From Arthrobacter sp. StoSoilB19 (GTDB lineage: Bacteria > Actinomycetota > Actinomycetes > Actinomycetales > Micrococcaceae): a DNA stretch of 64,000 bases. The notes beneath the pieces were generated by a model that was not told the origin of the DNA, did not search any database, and saw nothing but the letters and a program-made list of their open reading frames with translations. Location of the stretch: positions 2,356,001 through 2,420,000 of the forward strand of contig NZ_AP024650.1 in NCBI RefSeq assembly GCF_019977275.1. The letters run 5' to 3'. Shown here in pieces: positions 9,668 through 18,564 of this stretch (within the stretch, counting starts at the first letter, position 1; each line of letters begins with the position of its first letter). The translations under genes were made by a program, and so were the position numbers.

Positions 9668-10090
9668 ATGGAGCCAAGAGTCGACTTTATCTCCCTCGGA
9701 GTCCGCAATGTTCAGGCATCCCGCGACTTCTACGTTGATGGCCTTGGCTGGCCGGTCCACCGTGAGGTTGCCGGGGAAGTGCTGTTCATCCAGGTGAACC
9801 ACGGCCTGGTGCTGTCCCTGTGGGACGTCCGCCAGATGCAGGCCGAAGCGGGCACCAGCCCTCCCGCCGGCATCCCCTGCATCACCCTCAGCCACAACGT
9901 CGCCGGTCCCGGGGACGTGGACAGGGTCATGGAAGAGGCCGCGGAGGCCGGCGCTGACATCATTGCCGAGCCGGTCACCCAGCCGTGGGGCGGCTACACG
10001 GGCTATTTTGCCGACCCCGACGGGTTCCGCTGGGAAGTGGCGTACAACCCCACCTGGGCAGTGGACGACGCCGGCAGGGTCACCGTCTGA
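9668..10090 (+). CDS. VOC (glyoxalase/bleomycin-resistance) family protein
   Basis: A 140-aa vicinal-oxygen-chelate protein. FISLGVRNVQASRDFYVDGLGW is the first beta-alpha-beta module, and GYTGYFADPDGFRWEVAYNP the conserved end. The canonical first metal histidine is not evident (SLGV), so it may be a binding rather than catalytic member. The substrate cannot be told from sequence. It starts 16 bp from the divergent chorismate mutase and has no clear ribosome site, so it may be leaderless. Confidence 0.8.
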   Translation: MEPRVDFISLGVRNVQASRDFYVDGLGWPVHREVAGEVLFIQVNHGLVLSLWDVRQMQAEAGTSPPAGIPCITLSHNVAGPGDVDRVMEEAAEAGADIIAEPVTQPWGGYTGYFADPDGFRWEVAYNPTWAVDDAGRVTV

Positions 10091-10134
10091 TCCCCGGCCG
10101 TACCATGGGGTGCGGCTGCTGGAGCTGGGCTGAA

Positions 10135-10184
10135 AAACAGGGCTGGGAGAACAGGGCGCTAGAACAGGGCAGCTAGAACAGGGC
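10135..10184. repeat. 13-14 bp tandem repeat over the SRAP gene stop codon
   Basis: AGAACAGGGC recurs at 10148, 10161 and 10175, with a degenerate copy at about 10135. The rightmost unit encodes the last residues and TAG stop of the minus-strand SRAP gene, so the next copy also carries a TAG just past the gene end. Confidence 0.7.
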
Positions 10185-10934
10185 TTCGACCGGGCGGATC
10201 AGTTCGGGGCCGTTATTGCGGACATTGCCCACTTCCTTGCCCACCGACTCCACCCGCCAGTCGGCCGCGGCATTCTTGACGCCGGACCGCACCAGGTCCA
10301 CGAGTCCGGCCGCGTCATCCGCCTGCGGATCCAGCCATGCCTCCATGGTGTCCCTGTCCATGGGCAGGGGGACGCGGTCGTGCAGCTCCGTCAGCTTCCC
10401 GAAGATGGTGGATTCAGACCCCGGCGGAGGCGTGTCTGCCGTGAGGATGGACGTTGAGAGCAGCCAGCGGCCCGGATCCCCTTCGGGAACGGAGGGGTCC
10501 TTCCACCACTCGTAGAGGCCGGCGAAGACCAGCCCGTGGTCCGTGCCCGGGTGCACGTAGTAGGGCTGCTTCGACTTCCCAGGTCCCTGCTTCCATTCGT
10601 AGTAGCCATCGGCCGGGACCGCGCAGCGGCGGGACTGGACTGCCTTCCGGAACGCCGGCTTCTCCAGCACCGATTCGCTCCGGGCGTTGATCATGCGGGA
10701 ACCGATTCCGGGGTCCTTGGCCCAGGACGGGACCAGGCCCCAGCGTGCCACGTGCAGCTGGCGCACCTGCCGGGGCGCGGCACTGTCATCCACCAGGCGC
10801 TCCAGCACGATGGGGACGGCATCGGTGGGTGCCACGTTCCAGGACGGCGGGATGCTCACCTCGCTCTCCAGCTCGGCATCGAACTCAGCCAGCAGGTCCC
10901 CCACGGCACGTGCCATTACGTAGCGTCCACACAT
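10173..10934 (-). CDS. SRAP/HMCES-YedK family abasic-site processing protein
   Basis: A 253-aa SOS-response-associated peptidase domain protein. The start is fixed by the invariant MCGRYVM: Cys2 becomes the N-terminal nucleophile that cross-links to abasic sites in single-stranded DNA. Other family blocks present are WNVAPTDAVPIV (Asn), CAVPADGYYEW (active-site Glu) and ELHDRVPLPM (His). An open frame to 10970 exists, but only a start at 10934 gives the required Cys2. It is a DNA-repair gene in the neighbourhood of dnaE2 but a separate unit. Confidence 0.92.
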   Translation of the reverse strand: MCGRYVMARAVGDLLAEFDAELESEVSIPPSWNVAPTDAVPIVLERLVDDSAAPRQVRQLHVARWGLVPSWAKDPGIGSRMINARSESVLEKPAFRKAVQSRRCAVPADGYYEWKQGPGKSKQPYYVHPGTDHGLVFAGLYEWWKDPSVPEGDPGRWLLSTSILTADTPPPGSESTIFGKLTELHDRVPLPMDRDTMEAWLDPQADDAAGLVDLVRSGVKNAAADWRVESVGKEVGNVRNNGPELIRPVEALF

Positions 10935-11066
10935 GGCACCAGCTTGCCACCGCCCGCCACAAACTGTCATCCGGCGCCGTTCCAGGCGTCAGGCACCGGG
11001 GAATACCGGCAGCCACGCTACGGTTGACGGTAAGGAAACCTTTCAAGCGACGTATAGGAGATCCCT

Positions 11067-11324
11067 GTGGACTTCACTCCCGAATCCGGCACCATCACGA
11101 TGTTCTCCACCACCTGGTGCGGCTACTGCAACCGGCTCAAGAAGCAGCTGGACGCGCAGGGCATCGGCTACACGGAAGTCAACATCGAAGAGGTGGACGG
11201 CACTGCCGAACTCGTGGAGCAGCTGAACGGGGGCAACCGTACGGTTCCCACCGTGCTTTTCCCGGACGGCTCCGCAGCCACCAACCCGTCTGCTGCCGAG
11301 GTCAAGAGCCGGCTGGCTGCCTGA
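11067..11324 (+). CDS. Mycoredoxin/glutaredoxin-like protein
   Basis: An 85-aa thioredoxin-fold redox protein with the active site WCGYC and cis-Pro block NRTVPTVLFPDGS, matching mycoredoxin-1, which reduces mycothiol-mixed disulfides in actinobacteria. Start is GTG 11067, with AGGAG ending 8 nt before it. It stands alone between convergent and divergent neighbours. Confidence 0.9.
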   Translation: MDFTPESGTITMFSTTWCGYCNRLKKQLDAQGIGYTEVNIEEVDGTAELVEQLNGGNRTVPTVLFPDGSAATNPSAAEVKSRLAA

Positions 11325-11363
11325 CCGGCCCAAGGCGCGGCATCGCCGCAACTTTAGTGCGGG

Positions 11364-12113
11364 TCATGCCCCCAGGCTGCTGAAGGAAGCAGTTTCCAGG
11401 GTGGCATGGCCCGCATATGTTTCCAGCAGGGACCGCTCAACGGCTGCCACGTCAAGGCCGGACACCAGGTCGTTGGCGGCACCGGCGGTTGCCGGGTCCC
11501 AGTCCAGGCCGAGCGCGGCATAGCTGTCGGTGAGGACCTTGCGGATCGGGGCGGAATCCTCCACGACGATGACGGAGCTGAAGAGCCAGCCACCCGAGAC
11601 CACACGCTGCGCGGTACCCACCAGTTTCACCCGCCGGGAGTTGTCCGCTGGATCCGTTCCATGCACGCTGAATTCACCGGGACAGTACTCGCCTGGGATT
11701 TCCCCCACCGCCGCCTGCACCCCAACGCCCCGCAGCGCCTGCGCAAAGAGCTCACCGAAGTAACCGAACCTGGTTTTGGAACCGGCGACGGCGTCCGCGT
11801 CCGGTTCGATATGGTCCACCACAAGGGTGCCACGGTGGTAGGCGGCCGCGCGTCCCCCCGCCCGCCGGACCAGGGGTTCGAAGCCGTTGTCCCGGCAGGC
11901 CCGGGCGGCGGCGTCAAAGCCGGGCAGGCGGGTGTCCCGCTGCCCGAACGCCACAGTGGGAGCCGGCCGGTACAGCCGCAGGGTGGGGCCGATGCCGCCG
12001 CTCCTGGCCCTGGCCAGCAGCTCCAGGCCGAATTCGAGGTCACGGCCCGCGCCGCGGGACACGTCCTGCCGCACCACGGTAAGCGTGCGGAGTCCAGTAC
12101 CGGTGTGGTGCAT
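11364..12113 (-). CDS. Lipoate-protein ligase A-like protein (biotin/lipoate ligase fold)
   Basis: A 249-aa member of the LplA/LipB fold, which attaches lipoyl or octanoyl groups to carrier lysines. Recognisable blocks are TVAFGQRDTRLPGF, VRRAGGRAAAYHRGTLVV (the RRxSGG-like loop), GEYCPGEFSVHG and VKLVGTAQRVV with the conserved Lys. The C-terminal accessory domain of full-length LplA is absent, as is common in actinobacteria. Substrate and acceptor are not determined. Start is ATG 12113. Confidence 0.85.
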   Translation of the reverse strand: MHHTGTGLRTLTVVRQDVSRGAGRDLEFGLELLARARSGGIGPTLRLYRPAPTVAFGQRDTRLPGFDAAARACRDNGFEPLVRRAGGRAAAYHRGTLVVDHIEPDADAVAGSKTRFGYFGELFAQALRGVGVQAAVGEIPGEYCPGEFSVHGTDPADNSRRVKLVGTAQRVVSGGWLFSSVIVVEDSAPIRKVLTDSYAALGLDWDPATAGAANDLVSGLDVAAVERSLLETYAGHATLETASFSSLGA

Positions 12114-12181
12114 TGTTGCGAAACTCCTGGGTCGGGTGCGGGCAGGCCATCCCTAGGTTACGCCCGACGGCGGCAACCGCC

Positions 12182-13894
12182 TTAACGAACCCGGCGCCCG
12201 GCCCACAGGGCGTGCAGCAGCGGAAGGGACGACGCGGCCATCAGCGCGTTCCCGGCCGCCAGGTCGTCGGCGCGGACGATGGCGCCGGCCACCAGCAGGG
12301 CAGCGAAAACCACGGCGGAGGCCGCGCGCCGTCCCGCCCGTTCCAGCCGCGCCGCCTGCCGCTCCAGCCGCGGAACAGCCACCTCCAGCGACCCCTCCTC
12401 AAGCCGGCCGGCCAGCGCGTCCAGCCTGCCGGGCAGGCGCAAGGCAATACCGGCGGCATCGAGCGCCTGCCGGGCCACGTCCTGCACCACGTTGCCGCGC
12501 TCGTCGCGCAGCAGCTGCGCCGCGTAGGGTTCCACCGAGTCCCAGAGGTTGAAACGTTCATCCAGCGCGCTGCACACACCGGAGGTCAGGGACATGGCTC
12601 GAATGATCAGCAGGAAATTCTCCGGCAGCTGGAACGGCAGCGAGCGGACCACGTCGCCGAACTCCACCGCGAAATCCCGGAACTCCCGGGGGTCGACTTC
12701 GCGGAGCTCGGCAAAGCCCATGCCGCCGAAGCGGGCAAAGAGCTGGGTCATGGCGCGTTCCAGGCCCACGCTGTCCGCCGACGGCATCAGGACGCCGACG
12801 TCGTTGATCGCCGCCACGAGTCCCTTGCCGTCGCGTGCGGCTGCTGCGATCAGGAGCTTCCGCAGGCCGCTGCGCGTGGATGGGGTAACCTCGCCCATCA
12901 TGCCGAAGTCAATGAACGTCAGTTTCCAGGGGCGTTCGCCTGCGCCTGCACGGACGGGAGTGACGAAAATGTTCCCAGGGTGCGGGTCCGCATGGAAGAA
13001 GCCGTTGGTGAACAGCTGGTCGAACATGATGGCGGCAAAAACCGGGGCCACCGTGGCGGGATCGATGCCCGCGGCACGGAGCGCACGGGCATCGGTGATC
13101 TTGATGGCCGTGACATCCTCAAGGGTGAGTACACGGCGGGTTGTCCGTTCCCAGACAACTTCCGGTACCGCCACCCGGTCATCACCGGCAAAGTCAGCCG
13201 CAAAGCGCTCGGCGTTGACTGCCTCGTGCAGGTAATCAATCTCCTGCAGGCTGATCATGGCGAATTCCTCTACCAGGGCACGCATGTCGGCGCGGCGGGA
13301 GACGAGCCGGACGTGGCTGAGCCAGCCGGCCACTTTCCGCAGCGCGGCAAGGTCGACGTCGACGATGGCGCCGATGCCCGGACGCTGAACTTTCAGGACC
13401 ACGGCATCCAGTCCAGTGTCCCCGGCATCCAGGGGGTCCAGGCGGGCCCGGTGGGCCTGTCCCAGCGAGGCGGCTGCAATCGGAGACTCGTCCACGGAGG
13501 CGAAAACCTGGTCCGGCGGTGCACCCAGTTCCTGTCCCGCCAGGGCGGCGATTCCCGGGAAGGCCACCGGCGGCACCTCGTCCTGCAGCCCTTCGAGCTC
13601 TTTGGTGATCTCCGGAGGCAGGACGTCGAGCCGGGAGGACAGGAACTGGCCCACCTTGATCATCAGGCCCCCGAGTTCCACGGCCAGGTCATGGAACCGC
13701 CGGGCAAACTGCCGCATCCTCCGGGAGCGCGTCCGGGCGGCGACGCCACCAAGCCCTATCCGCGGCAGGAACAGCTCAAACCACCACGTGGTTGCAAGGT
13801 TCCAGGCGGCGAAGCGCAGGATCCGCCGGTAGCGCCCGCGGTGCTGCCTCAACGGGCGCTGCGGGTCGTCCCTGGCTTGGAGGATCGACGACAC
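12182..13894 (-). CDS. ABC1/UbiB-family atypical kinase
   Basis: A 570-aa AarF/UbiB-type protein kinase-like protein. It has the family signatures LMIKVGQFLSSR (KxGQ), AAASLGQAHRA (Ala-rich P-loop replacement), VVLKVQRPG (Lys), FHADPHPGNIF (catalytic loop) and FIDFGMMGEV (DFG). The last 60 residues include hydrophobic segments that probably anchor it in the membrane. Family members act in quinone or lipid homeostasis; the target here is unknown. The GTG start lies 4 bp after the PadR gene stop, so the two are cotranscribed and probably PadR-regulated. Confidence 0.88.
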   Translation of the reverse strand: MSSILQARDDPQRPLRQHRGRYRRILRFAAWNLATTWWFELFLPRIGLGGVAARTRSRRMRQFARRFHDLAVELGGLMIKVGQFLSSRLDVLPPEITKELEGLQDEVPPVAFPGIAALAGQELGAPPDQVFASVDESPIAAASLGQAHRARLDPLDAGDTGLDAVVLKVQRPGIGAIVDVDLAALRKVAGWLSHVRLVSRRADMRALVEEFAMISLQEIDYLHEAVNAERFAADFAGDDRVAVPEVVWERTTRRVLTLEDVTAIKITDARALRAAGIDPATVAPVFAAIMFDQLFTNGFFHADPHPGNIFVTPVRAGAGERPWKLTFIDFGMMGEVTPSTRSGLRKLLIAAAARDGKGLVAAINDVGVLMPSADSVGLERAMTQLFARFGGMGFAELREVDPREFRDFAVEFGDVVRSLPFQLPENFLLIIRAMSLTSGVCSALDERFNLWDSVEPYAAQLLRDERGNVVQDVARQALDAAGIALRLPGRLDALAGRLEEGSLEVAVPRLERQAARLERAGRRAASAVVFAALLVAGAIVRADDLAAGNALMAASSLPLLHALWAGRRVR

Positions 13895-13898
13895 CCGA

Positions 13899-14441
13899 TC
13901 AGTCCCGGGCGAGGATGGCGTAGAGCCGGCGGCGGGCCTCGTCCAGCACTGCCACTGCCTGCTGCACCTGTTCCGCTGAACCGGTTCGGCCTACCTGCGC
14001 CGCAGCCTGGGCCAGTTCAATCCCGGCCTTGGGAAGGGAAGCGATGCCGCCTCCGCCCATGGAGGCCGCCGGATCCCATGGCGCAGATCCCCGCTGGGCC
14101 GCCACCTCCTCACGGCCGGCTTCGGTCAGCGAGTAGATCTTCCGCCCGTTGGATTCCTCGGCGCTGATGGACCCTTCATCGGCCAGCAGCTGCAGCGTGG
14201 GGTAGACAGAACCCGCGCTCGGTTTCCAGCTGCCGCCGCTGCGCTCCTCGATCTCCCGGATGATCTGGTACCCATGCATGGGCCGTTCCGCGAGCAGTGC
14301 CAGCACCGCTGCCCGCACCTCTCCCTTCCCGGCGCGGGTTCCCACCCGTTTGTCGAAACGGGCGCGCAATTCCTCCACGGCCTGCCACATGCCGTCCAGA
14401 TTGTTTCCGCCGAATCCCCCTGTGGGGTGTGAAGCACGCAT
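13899..14441 (-). CDS. PadR-family transcriptional regulator
   Basis: A 180-aa winged-helix repressor. The PadR block reads VRAAVLALLAERPMHGYQIIREI, then GSVYPTLQLLADEGSI and GRKIYSLTEAG. A Gly-rich linker and a C-terminal helical dimerisation region follow. ATG 14441 has AAGGAG 8 nt upstream. It is first in a two-gene unit with the ABC1 kinase and probably represses it. Repeated ATATCG elements upstream look like its operator. Confidence 0.9.
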   Translation of the reverse strand: MRASHPTGGFGGNNLDGMWQAVEELRARFDKRVGTRAGKGEVRAAVLALLAERPMHGYQIIREIEERSGGSWKPSAGSVYPTLQLLADEGSISAEESNGRKIYSLTEAGREEVAAQRGSAPWDPAASMGGGGIASLPKAGIELAQAAAQVGRTGSAEQVQQAVAVLDEARRRLYAILARD

Positions 14442-14461
14442 GATGGACTCCTTTGCCGATC

Positions 14462-14500
14462 GCGAACGATATACAACGATACTCAGCGATATACGCCGCG
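14462..14500 (-). promoter_or_regulatory. Likely PadR operator/promoter
   Basis: On the minus strand GTATATCG occurs twice 20 bp apart with a TATCG half-site between them, 20-55 bp before the PadR start. The AT-rich direct repeats stand out from GC-rich surroundings and sit where a self-repressing PadR would bind. Confidence 0.5.
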
Positions 14501-14582
14501 CACCATACCAGGAGCAAGGATGCTGCCCGCGGACAACCAGCAGCCGGCCACCGCCCGCGTACTTGTCAGGACGTGCGCCGGG

Positions 14583-15386
14583 TCAGGATTTGCGCAGGGT
14601 CAGGATTTGTTCAGCGCGGCCGAACGGGCCCTGCCGGTCGTGCAGCACGGTGGAGGTCAGCCCGATCCCGTCGCGGCCGAACGACACCGCGTTGTCCAGC
14701 CCCAGCCACTCCCCCTCGGGCCTGCGGTACATGTGGATCTGCAGGTCCAGGTTGGGGAACGCATAGCTGTCCTTGCCCGGAGGTACCCGGGCGGCAATGC
14801 CGTTGGCGGTATCCACCAGACCCATGAGCCGCGGGAAGTCACCGCTGTCCGCCCGGTCGGTCAGCGGATGGTCGGTGCGGAGCCATACTTTCCCGGCGCC
14901 CGGCCGGTGCCCTTCGGCCACCCGCATTTCGAGGGACCGGATGTAGCCTCCGGGCCACACGGCGGAGCCGTCATAGGGTTTGCATTCATCGGGCCCCGGT
15001 ATCGCCGCGTCCTCGACGGCGGCCACCCCTGCGGTGTCACTGGTCTGCAGGCGCCAGCCGGTGGCACGGATCGCGGTCCGGCCCCCGGCCACCAGCTCGG
15101 CCTGGACCAGTTCGATGGTCCTGCCGGGCCGCAGGGTGGTGGTGTCAATGCGGAACTCGCCGCCGGGAATCAGCCCAAGGATTTCGTAGCTGATCCGGGC
15201 CATCCGCATGTCCCCGCGCGGCTGGTGCCGTTCCAGGACATCTGCCATCAACCCGGAAGCGGGAGCCATGTGCTGTTCGTGGGCGTTCCAGGCGCCCTGG
15301 GCGTGGATGGTGGACCGGAACAGGCCGCCGCCAAGGTCCTGGTAATAGAAGTTGCCCCCGGCGAGTTCGGACAGGTCTGCAGTCAA
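14583..15386 (-). CDS. Acyl-CoA thioesterase family protein (double hotdog, TesB-like)
   Basis: A 267-aa protein with the double-hotdog layout of TesB-like acyl-CoA thioesterases: an N-terminal hotdog (SELAGGNFYYQDLGGGLFRST, NAHEQHMAPASGLMADVLE, RISYEILGLIPGGEF) and a C-terminal one ending in GEWLGLDNAVSFGRDGIGL. Members hydrolyse acyl-CoA esters. Start is TTG 15386 with AAGGGG upstream; no in-frame ATG or GTG fits better. It is a single-gene unit. Confidence 0.8.
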   Translation of the reverse strand: MTADLSELAGGNFYYQDLGGGLFRSTIHAQGAWNAHEQHMAPASGLMADVLERHQPRGDMRMARISYEILGLIPGGEFRIDTTTLRPGRTIELVQAELVAGGRTAIRATGWRLQTSDTAGVAAVEDAAIPGPDECKPYDGSAVWPGGYIRSLEMRVAEGHRPGAGKVWLRTDHPLTDRADSGDFPRLMGLVDTANGIAARVPPGKDSYAFPNLDLQIHMYRRPEGEWLGLDNAVSFGRDGIGLTSTVLHDRQGPFGRAEQILTLRKS

Positions 15387-15540
15387 GGCTGGCCCCTTAC
15401 GGAATTTAGTGAATTGGCACTAACTCTATCCTCCGGCCGTGGAAGGCACGCTGCGGCAAGGCCACGAAATGTTGGAGGGTGCGGGTGCCAATCGGACTAG
15501 ACTCAGGAACTGGTCCTGTCAGCAACCCAAAAGAGGTTCC

Positions 15541-16218
15541 ATGCGCGTCATCAGCTATAACCTCCGCAAGCACAAGGCCAGCGGCGAGCTTCTTGCCCTG
15601 GCACGGAACCATGACATCGATGCGCTGTGCCTGCAGGAAGTGGATTCCAGCGATCTGCCGGAGACCCTTGGTCCCCTGCACCTGGCCGACGTCACCAAGG
15701 GCAACCGGCTGGGGCTGGCCATCTATTACCGCACCACCCGGTTCACGGCATTGGACACGCAATCCTTCGCCTTAAAGAAATCCATGCATGACCGGGTGCT
15801 GGCCCCGGCCCATGAGCGGCTCATCGGAACACGGGTGATGGACAACGAAACCCAGCATGAACTGGTGATCGGCTCGTTCCACGCTGCCCCGCTGACCGCA
15901 TCGAACTCGCTGCGCAGGAAGCAGATCCACGCAGCCCACGCCGAACTGCTGAGCATGGGCAAGGGGTTGATGACCCTGATGGTGGGCGACTTCAACTATC
16001 CGTTCTTCACCAAGAACCTGGACATGCATATGAAGAACTCGGGGTACGCCCTCTCGCTGAGCAACAGGCGGACCTACACCAGGTACAAGGTGTTCAAGGG
16101 TCATTTCGACTTTGCCACGTCCCTGGGCCTGGACATCACCAGCGTGGAAACCCTGCCGCGCGGAAACTCGGACCACCTGCCCATCCTGGTGACCGCCGAG
16201 TACGGCGAGGGCTACTAA
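15541..16218 (+). CDS. Endonuclease/exonuclease/phosphatase-fold protein
   Basis: A 225-aa metal-dependent EEP-superfamily hydrolase. The expected active-site blocks are present: ISYNLRKHK (Asn), LCLQEVDSSD (metal Glu), LMVGDFNYPF (GDFN) and GNSDHLPILV (SDH). It could cut phosphodiesters in nucleic acids, lipids or small molecules; the sequence does not tell which. ATG 15541 is chosen because conserved sequence begins there. It has no signal peptide. Confidence 0.88.
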   Translation: MRVISYNLRKHKASGELLALARNHDIDALCLQEVDSSDLPETLGPLHLADVTKGNRLGLAIYYRTTRFTALDTQSFALKKSMHDRVLAPAHERLIGTRVMDNETQHELVIGSFHAAPLTASNSLRRKQIHAAHAELLSMGKGLMTLMVGDFNYPFFTKNLDMHMKNSGYALSLSNRRTYTRYKVFKGHFDFATSLGLDITSVETLPRGNSDHLPILVTAEYGEGY

Positions 16219-16222
16219 ATGA

Positions 16223-18004
16223 TCAGGGCGACGGCAACCGGTAGATTCGGGCGTCGGCGTTACTGAATATGAGCTCCACGCCCCCTTGGGCCTTTAGCCA
16301 GTCTTCCAATTCCTTGGAGTTGCGTTCGGTGCTCTGGCCCTGGAGCTCGAGGCTTGCCTCTGTTGACCGCATGAGCAGCACGAAGGCGCCGGCAGGGTTG
16401 TGCCGGCCGTAGTTATAGAAGATTGGGCCGCAGCTCGCTGCTGACAAGTCCCGCCGGCACAACTCGTCCATGGTCCGGTACCGGTGTTCCAGGTAGGCAT
16501 CGCTGCGCCATGGTGTTGGGTGGGCAGCGGAAATAATGGCCGCCCCGTGAGGCGCGATCCGCTCCACTTCGGCCACGGCGGCCATCTCACTGTCGGTGAA
16601 GATGTCGAACTTCGTATTCCCGAACCTGCTGGTCTCGATCAACAAGGTCAGCAGCAGGAAGGTGGGCACGAGGGCCAACACGGCCAGGAAAGGAAGGCGC
16701 GTGCCGCCCTCCCTTGGCAGCAGGGCCGAGGACGCCTGCAGGGCGACGAAGGGCAGCGCGAACAGGGAGACGCGGATGAGCATTTCCCCGCCGTATGACT
16801 GCATCGGGAACAGCAGGAGCGGGGTGGCTGCAAGCAGGACCACCCGGATGTCAAGCCGCTTCCTACGCCAGTCCCGTACCGCCCCTGCCGCCGCGAGGAC
16901 CCACAGCACGAGGGTCAGGACCATTCGGACTTTCACTACGAGCGAATGGCCCGGGGTCCCGGTGACGCGGTCAACGACATTAGCCGCAACCGCACCCTGG
17001 AATCCTGCGTCCTCAAGGGGCGGGTGTCCAATGAGATAGGCACTTGCCGGGTAAACCAACCAGAGTACAAGCACCACAGCAGTGATCAGCGGCAGCCGGC
17101 TGGACCAGAGACGCCCACTGAGGCTGAGGGCGGTCATGGCAATGAGCATCATGAAGGGTGTCAGCTGGTGGCTTGCACAGATCACAGCGACAAGCAGGAG
17201 GGCCACCACGAAAGCGCTCACCCGGTGCTGCGGCCTTTGCTCCCAGGGGGACCGGCCCCGCCACCAAACCGCCAGGTCGGCGGGCCGGAAGCCACGGAAA
17301 GTGCCGGGGTTCGCGGCCAATGGTCCGACGAGCAGTGCGATCAGGATGAGGTACAGGAAGAAAGCGAAGGCCTGCGGGGACAGATAGTCCTGGTCCTGCC
17401 AGTTCCCCAGGCAAAAAAGCCAGAGCACCAGCCAACGCCGTCGCGGATCAGCGGTCAAGGTCCGGGTAAGCACTGCCAGGGCCATGAGCCACAGCCCAAC
17501 GTCGAACACAGGAGCCCACAGGGCTATGCTCACCGGTTGGAGGCCGGATGCCTTGATGACCGTGGCCAGGAGGGCAAAGAAACCCGGCCAGTTGAAGTAC
17601 GCGTCAATGTCAGGATCTATGACCTGCGTGCTTGATAGTGCGTCGGCAATGCCCAAATGCCTGAACGCTACTTCGCCCCGCGGTATGTCGGTCACAAACG
17701 CTGCGGTCCCAAACAGCTCCACAACCAGCACTGCGAGGAGCCACACCATCACTGCGCGGCCCGCCGGGCCCCGGGCGTCCCCCCGCAGCGCCGCGATGAA
17801 GGTGAGATTGATCAGCAGGAGCCCTATCCAGTACGGATAGGGCAGGACGGCAACGAGCCCGAGGTCGCTGTTGACGGGCAGGTCCACGGTGGAGGCCGCC
17901 CCTGCGGCGAGCACCAGCGATACGGCACCTGCCAGTGCGAAGACCACATCGCGGGGCCGCAGGCGCCCACCGTTGCGTCCGGGGGCATCGAGCACGGCGG
18001 TCAT
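16223..18004 (-). CDS. Large polytopic membrane protein, unknown (GT-C-like topology)
   Basis: A 593-aa membrane protein with about ten to twelve hydrophobic helices (for example VVFALAGAVSLVLAAGA, YWIGLLLINLTFIAALR and FLAVLALVPTFLLLTLLIE) and a soluble C-terminal domain of about 120 residues. An acidic loop, VIDPDIDAYFNWPGFF, follows the third helix, reminiscent of the first extracytoplasmic loop of GT-C glycosyltransferases, so lipid-linked sugar transfer or polymer assembly is possible but unproven. ATG 18004 has AGGAG upstream. Its stop is 4 bp from that of the convergent EEP gene. Confidence 0.7.
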   Translation of the reverse strand: MTAVLDAPGRNGGRLRPRDVVFALAGAVSLVLAAGAASTVDLPVNSDLGLVAVLPYPYWIGLLLINLTFIAALRGDARGPAGRAVMVWLLAVLVVELFGTAAFVTDIPRGEVAFRHLGIADALSSTQVIDPDIDAYFNWPGFFALLATVIKASGLQPVSIALWAPVFDVGLWLMALAVLTRTLTADPRRRWLVLWLFCLGNWQDQDYLSPQAFAFFLYLILIALLVGPLAANPGTFRGFRPADLAVWWRGRSPWEQRPQHRVSAFVVALLLVAVICASHQLTPFMMLIAMTALSLSGRLWSSRLPLITAVVLVLWLVYPASAYLIGHPPLEDAGFQGAVAANVVDRVTGTPGHSLVVKVRMVLTLVLWVLAAAGAVRDWRRKRLDIRVVLLAATPLLLFPMQSYGGEMLIRVSLFALPFVALQASSALLPREGGTRLPFLAVLALVPTFLLLTLLIETSRFGNTKFDIFTDSEMAAVAEVERIAPHGAAIISAAHPTPWRSDAYLEHRYRTMDELCRRDLSAASCGPIFYNYGRHNPAGAFVLLMRSTEASLELQGQSTERNSKELEDWLKAQGGVELIFSNADARIYRLPSP

Positions 18005-18564
18005 GGTGTCTCCTGCCTGGGGCGCCAGGGCATGGCGGGGATCCTGGGCCCGGCTGCCCCGAAGCCGGGCGAAGGCACTACCGGCGGCCGAGCGCGGCAT
18101 CTTGGTCCTCACGCCGCCCGGGTACCGGGAGGACGCGCTCCCGCGCCGCATGCGCCACCATGCCGAAGAATGCAGGATATTGATGTCGCCGTGTAGTGGC
18201 AGGGATCTGGACACCCGCAGGAGTCCGGCCCGGCAGTAAGCCTGGCTGTGACGTGGCACCCGGTGACAGGAGAGGAATGGACAACTGGCTCACCAACCTT
18301 GCTTCGTGGCTGGGATGTAGATTCAGCCAACCGGAGATGGCCCCAAAAATGGGACATGTCAGGGCTAATACGGTGGTTGTCCGGTTTACCTGCCCAGAGA
18401 TCAAGCAGCCCCGACTTCGCCGTAGCTTGGAGCATAACGGCCTGCACATGCGGACAGCACCAGTACCGGGTACCTAATTTCGCGCCAGGGATACCTACAC
18501 CCGCCCGCAGGGCAGCCCGGTCCGTCAGTCCAACTTCCAGGGTGGGCAGTCCAGGAAAGGCTTA
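18005..18564. other. Gene-poor 560-bp stretch, possible decayed element
   Basis: I see no credible gene. Open frames in both strands lack codon character and ribosome sites. Around 18300-18420 the DNA is less GC-rich than its surroundings, and CCCCAAAAATGGGACATGT reminded me of non-coding ends of IS21-like elements, but this is only an impression. The left part contains the promoter of the membrane-protein gene. Confidence 0.35.

Noticed and set aside
12113..14167. 684-codon plus-strand open frame
   Set aside because: It covers the ABC1 kinase and PadR genes in antisense; both of those have clear motifs and starts.
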